Shown here: piece after piece, positions 60,850-64,000 of the stretch | How positions within the stretch are numbered: the first letter of the stretch is position 1 | Layout of the letters: each line of letters opens with the position of its first letter | From: Diatrype stigma | Taxonomy: Eukaryota > Ascomycota > Sordariomycetes > Xylariales > Diatrypaceae | Direction of reading: 5' to 3' | DNA length: 64,000 nt | NCBI GenBank assembly: GCA_022225965.2 | Contig: JAKJXP020000076.1 | Location: forward strand, 173,361-237,360 | Position numbers and translations under genes: made by a program | Notes under the pieces: model-generated | The model's input: the letters and a program-made list of their open reading frames with translations, nothing else | What the model was told of the DNA's origin: nothing | The model's database searches: none

Positions 60850-62466
60850 TCAACGGCACACCGTAACCACCCCGACAGCGGACTCTTTCGACGATGTATC
60901 CCCATCCAACTCTAGACTATCCGCTCTGGCCACCTTCTTGGGGTATCTCAGGGAATCCGGCACGACGTTTGTCCGATCCCCGCGCGGGGCGCCTCGGTCC
61001 TCGGCCGGTTCGGAACTGAAGTGCACCTCGTGCTTCTGGTAGATCTTGAGTGGCAGCCCGTACGCCTTGTTTATCCGCTCCTGGCTGTCCGACCGTTCGA
61101 AGCCTGCCCTCTCGCCGCTTCTCGCGTGCGAGCTGATCCGCGTGCCGTAGCTTGGCCGGTAATAGTGCGACCCGGGCTGGGATTTTCGCGCGGTGGATAG
61201 TTCGCTGCCGAGCCCGACGAAGTTGAGCACAATCCGCAACAGCGTGTATGTGAGCGGAAGGTTGGCCGTGAGTATCGCCGTGGAGGATTCGCGGATGTAC
61301 CAATAGGTCCAGTCCGGGGCAAAGGGCGTGTGGAAACTGTAGTATTTGTTGAGAATTGCCGATAGCACCTAAAGATGTATGGGGGATTAGCATAGCCGCT
61401 CTTGGTGATGAACGTAGCGCCTGATGATTCGGCAACATGGTTACGTTATAGTCATTCTTTCTATACGACGAGGACGGAAAAGATCTAAAGCCTGACTTAC
61501 TGTGAATGTACCTAAGGCAAATATCCCACATAACATCACTTTCTTCCGGGTAGGTAGTTGTGATTTCAGGAATACCGGCATGGGGAGGAGAATAATCATA
61601 ATATCAGAGGAGATATTAAGAGTAGCATTAGTGATTAGGTGGTGCGTGGCCGCCGAGCATTGAACTGGTTAGACATTAGCATGGATTATTTTTCGAAGAA
61701 ATGTGGTAATATATTCACTGTTATTCGTTGGAACTGCCCAGTATTGGTTGAAAGGTCGACACCATACACCGAAGTATAATATCTCCACTATAACATCTCA
61801 AATCAGCATTCTCTTCTCGGAAGGCTTCGGTACGGTTGCAATATTGACAGGATGACAACTTACTAACTACAAAACCAATGGCTACGTAGGCTGCGACGAT
61901 CTTCACCACCATATGTTGTGTCAAGCTCGTGCTGTGATCGCTGTGTCAGTTGAGCCTTCTCAAAAAGATGGCATTGTAGGGCCCACTGACGTTAACCGAC
62001 CATACATGATCAAGAGGCACGCCTTCACGGTCCAGATGGTGACGATTTGCATCTGCTCCACCAGCAAGACCATTTTCGAGCCGAGCACCCTTTCGCTGAT
62101 GACATCAGGGGTCAGTGTAATGGGCTGATCTGGGTCAATGAGGTTGCTATTGGTCGTTGAGACAACATTCATGGCGGCTATGAGAACGGTGTCCGTAATC
62201 TGGCCATGGGGTTAATATAGAGCGTTCCGATGTGTAAGTATCGAGGGTGAGCTGAGCGCTACTATACCATTGCAAAGATCATAAGTCCATCGTCAACCTG
62301 CAACTTCTTGACGGATCCAAGCAATATCCTCCGGGACGCCCTTGAACCTGTTAGCATGCAGTTTTCCAGTCAGTACAACGTTATTTCCAAGGACGTACAA
62401 TCTCGCCACCACTACCATCCACGCCAACGCGTACCAAATCCATGATTCCACGGCGAGCGACAACAT
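60850..62466 (-). CDS. Seven-helix SAT4/PTH11-type (fungal rhodopsin-fold) integral membrane protein
   Basis: Seven exons on the minus strand: 62466-62399, 62340-62268, 62199-61991, 61940-61864, 61787-61719, 61664-61501 and 61368-60850. The introns are 58, 68, 50, 76, 54 and 132 nt, all GT-AG, and every junction keeps phase; the product is about 392 aa. Family signatures occur in order: WYALAWMVVVARL; KKLQVDDGLMIFAM; GSKMVLLVEQMQIVTIWTVK; KIVAAYVAIGFVVMEILYFG (joined across a junction); VWCRPFNQYWAVP; LNISSDIMIILLPMPVFLK; ILNKYYSFHTPFAPDWTYW. The soluble C-terminal tail is about 120 residues, Ser/Arg-rich. PTH11-type proteins are GPCR-like membrane receptors, some used in host-surface sensing; the ligand here is unknown. 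There is no CFEM domain upstream. The start at 62466 is the only in-frame ATG after an upstream stop at 62548; a further 5' exon remains possible. Confidence 0.85.
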
Positions 62467-64000
62467 TGCCCCGTCGAAGGACCAGCCGTTTTCTTCGTAG
62501 ACGGTAAATGAGGTGCAGTGAAATCGAACAAGGGCGTGGTCACATTGTTATGGGGGTGAGAGAAGCATAGGTAGATAAGCAGCCAAAAATCCGGGGTCCA
62601 GGAGGGGGTCTAGTCATTGTCCCACCGCCGTCGCTGGGGAAGTGTCACAAGAAGAGAGACAGACGACACCTTGTTGGAGCGGAGGGGGGGCGGAAAACAC
62701 CTTATGATCCACCACAAACCAAAAAATCTCTGGGTTGATTAACGCATTGGCATGACACTAACAAGATGGGCTGAAAACCACCCCGGTGAGTCTTCCATAT
62801 TCGATGCGATATTTAAGATCTAGCTACGGATCGACACCAATCGGTCACCCGCAGCGCGGTTCATGATCCCTGGCGCCACGTTCGTGTACGACATAGTGTC
62901 CAGCACGTCGGTTTCAAGCTCTTGGCGTCCTCTGGCCGCTGGGGCCTGGGGGATATAGTTCGGAGCCGCGATCTGGTCAAGCCAGTTCACTCACTGCAAT
63001 GGGCCGTGTGTGTATGACTCTTTGCGAGCTGTATTGACGCATGATTGGATGAACTGCTCCCAATATGTTCATGCTGCGGGATAGAGGAGACACTTTAAGG
63101 CCTTGGTAAGCAGACGGGCGTGTGACTAGTGTGCCTATATTTTCCATTTTGAGTATCGTTTGGACTACGACGTCGTAGCACGAAAGAACTTTTGTGGACT
63201 CCCTACGTATATGTGATATTGATAGGCAAAAACACCCTTAGGTGCTTAGTAGGTGTTCGGACTCTAGCCGAGCGGCGGCCTATCTTCATATGTCATGCAA
63301 TATACAAGATTCACAAAGGCTATGCGCCACGGCCAAGAGCAGAGGACTGTAGTACGCGTATATGAGTAGTGAGCATAACGTGCTACGTAGGGACCAGGCC
63401 CATCCAGAACATCGCAGAACCAACGTAGAACAATCGCTAAGATAAGAAGACATGCTCGGAAAGTTCCCCATTAATATATAATTTGCCAAGAAGGACGTCG
63501 GGACTGGAGTCCCATTATGCCTGTCTTATTGAAAACCCTCAATACGGTTAGCAGACACACAGACCGGCCACTTACCACGAAGACATGCGCATGTTGCCTG
63601 CCCTGAGCCCTGCCCCTGCAGAAGCTTAGAACACTATAGCACTACTAGGCCTGAGCTAGCATTAGCAACGAATGGCTGAGTTCAGCTAATGGTAGTTAAC
63701 GAGGCGCGGATCCATGCCGCATAGGGGTCGGTAGCTCGGAGGGCCCACTTCGTGCCGGGCAGTTGGTGCGGGATAAGGGAGAGGTTTTATGTTCGTTCAC
63801 CCGGGAGCTTGATATATAGGCAGGCAGTCTGTTATTCTACAGTACGTATGTGCCTCACACCATGATGCTCTCTAGCTTTTCGCTGAACCAGAGCGGTTAT
63901 ATCAGCGTTCTTCAGCATCAACTATATATGATGAGAGGACAATGCTTCAAACTTAGCTTGCATGTGTATGGTGAAAGAGTCTGCGATATGAAAAGGGGGG
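62467..64000. other. Region upstream of the SAT4-type gene
   Basis: Includes the presumed promoter of the minus-strand SAT4-type gene and otherwise gene-poor DNA with normal GC. Apart from the possible terminal exon at 62820-62990 nothing was recognised. The frame at 63286-63489 on the minus strand has no domain and is probably chance. Confidence 0.5.
62820..62987 (-). pseudogene. Possible terminal exon of an unidentified gene
   Basis: A minus-strand frame of about 55 codons ending in TAG at 62820-62822 reads NWLDQIAAPNYIPQAP and later DVLDTMSYTNVAPGIMNRAA, with good coding character and GC. It is shorter than 60 codons and lacks an ATG near its start. An AG at about 62990 (AGTGAG) could be its splice acceptor, but no upstream exon was found. 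It may be the tail of a gene, or a remnant of one. The family was not recognised. Confidence 0.3.

Noticed and set aside
60692..61042. Plus-strand 116-codon ORF
   Set aside because: It is antisense to the last exon of the SAT4-type gene, whose minus-strand reading has clear family signatures.

Overview
The window looks like nuclear DNA of a filamentous ascomycete (Pezizomycotina, probably a Sordariomycete). The evidence is four protein-coding loci in normal-GC DNA with short introns (49-154 nt, GTRNGT donors, CTRAY branch sites), protein families typical of such fungi, and two sharply bounded AT-rich islands whose transposons carry the scars of repeat-induced point mutation (RIP): CpA is depleted, TpA is in excess, reading frames are full of stops, and CpG is retained. 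No rRNA, tRNA, CRISPR array or bacterial-type operon was seen.

Layout. 1-2652: intergenic DNA with short tandem repeats. 2653-6614 (+): five-exon gene for a PH-domain, leucine-rich-repeat protein of about 1214 aa. 6615-8057: intergenic, with a hexanucleotide microsatellite and a block of GC-rich hairpins. 8066-39016: a 31-kb AT-rich island that can be read as one insertion at one target site. Its outermost layer is a Mutator-like (MULE) DNA transposon with matching TIRs and an 8-bp target duplication. Its transposase gene is split by a Ty3/gypsy element (10935-38352, TSD CGTAT). That element carries a Tad-like LINE (about 11200-29241), and the LINE is itself split inside its reverse transcriptase by a second, reverse-oriented Ty3/gypsy element (15290-25877, TSD ATTAT). 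A 1.9-kb 5'-truncated copy of the same LINE 3' end (31197-33077, 18-bp TSD) interrupts the outer gypsy reverse transcriptase at its YxDD codons. 39150-39917 (-): a small membrane protein beginning right after the island. 39918-48994: gene-poor DNA with many microsatellites and an unresolved poly-G/N/poly-C patch. 48995-50539 (+): two-exon gene for a protein with an N-terminal glycogen-binding (CBM48/AMPK-beta-like) domain and a long disordered tail. 51400-58991: a second AT-rich island, a Ty1/copia-type element on the minus strand with an extra, less damaged ORF region near its 3' LTR. 58997-60640: GC-normal DNA with possible gene remnants. 60850-62466 (-): seven-exon gene for a seven-helix SAT4/PTH11-type membrane protein, reconstructed from splice sites. 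62467-64000: mostly featureless, with one possible terminal exon.

The host genes are dispersed, single and unrelated; there is no gene cluster. The most interesting content is the nested transposon island, whose insertion order is readable from the target-site duplications: MULE first, then gypsy 1, then LINE copies, with gypsy 2 later than the LINE it splits. Coordinates of TIRs, LTRs and TSDs were read base by base. Internal domain limits of the damaged elements are approximate, and family names rest on motif recognition without database searches.
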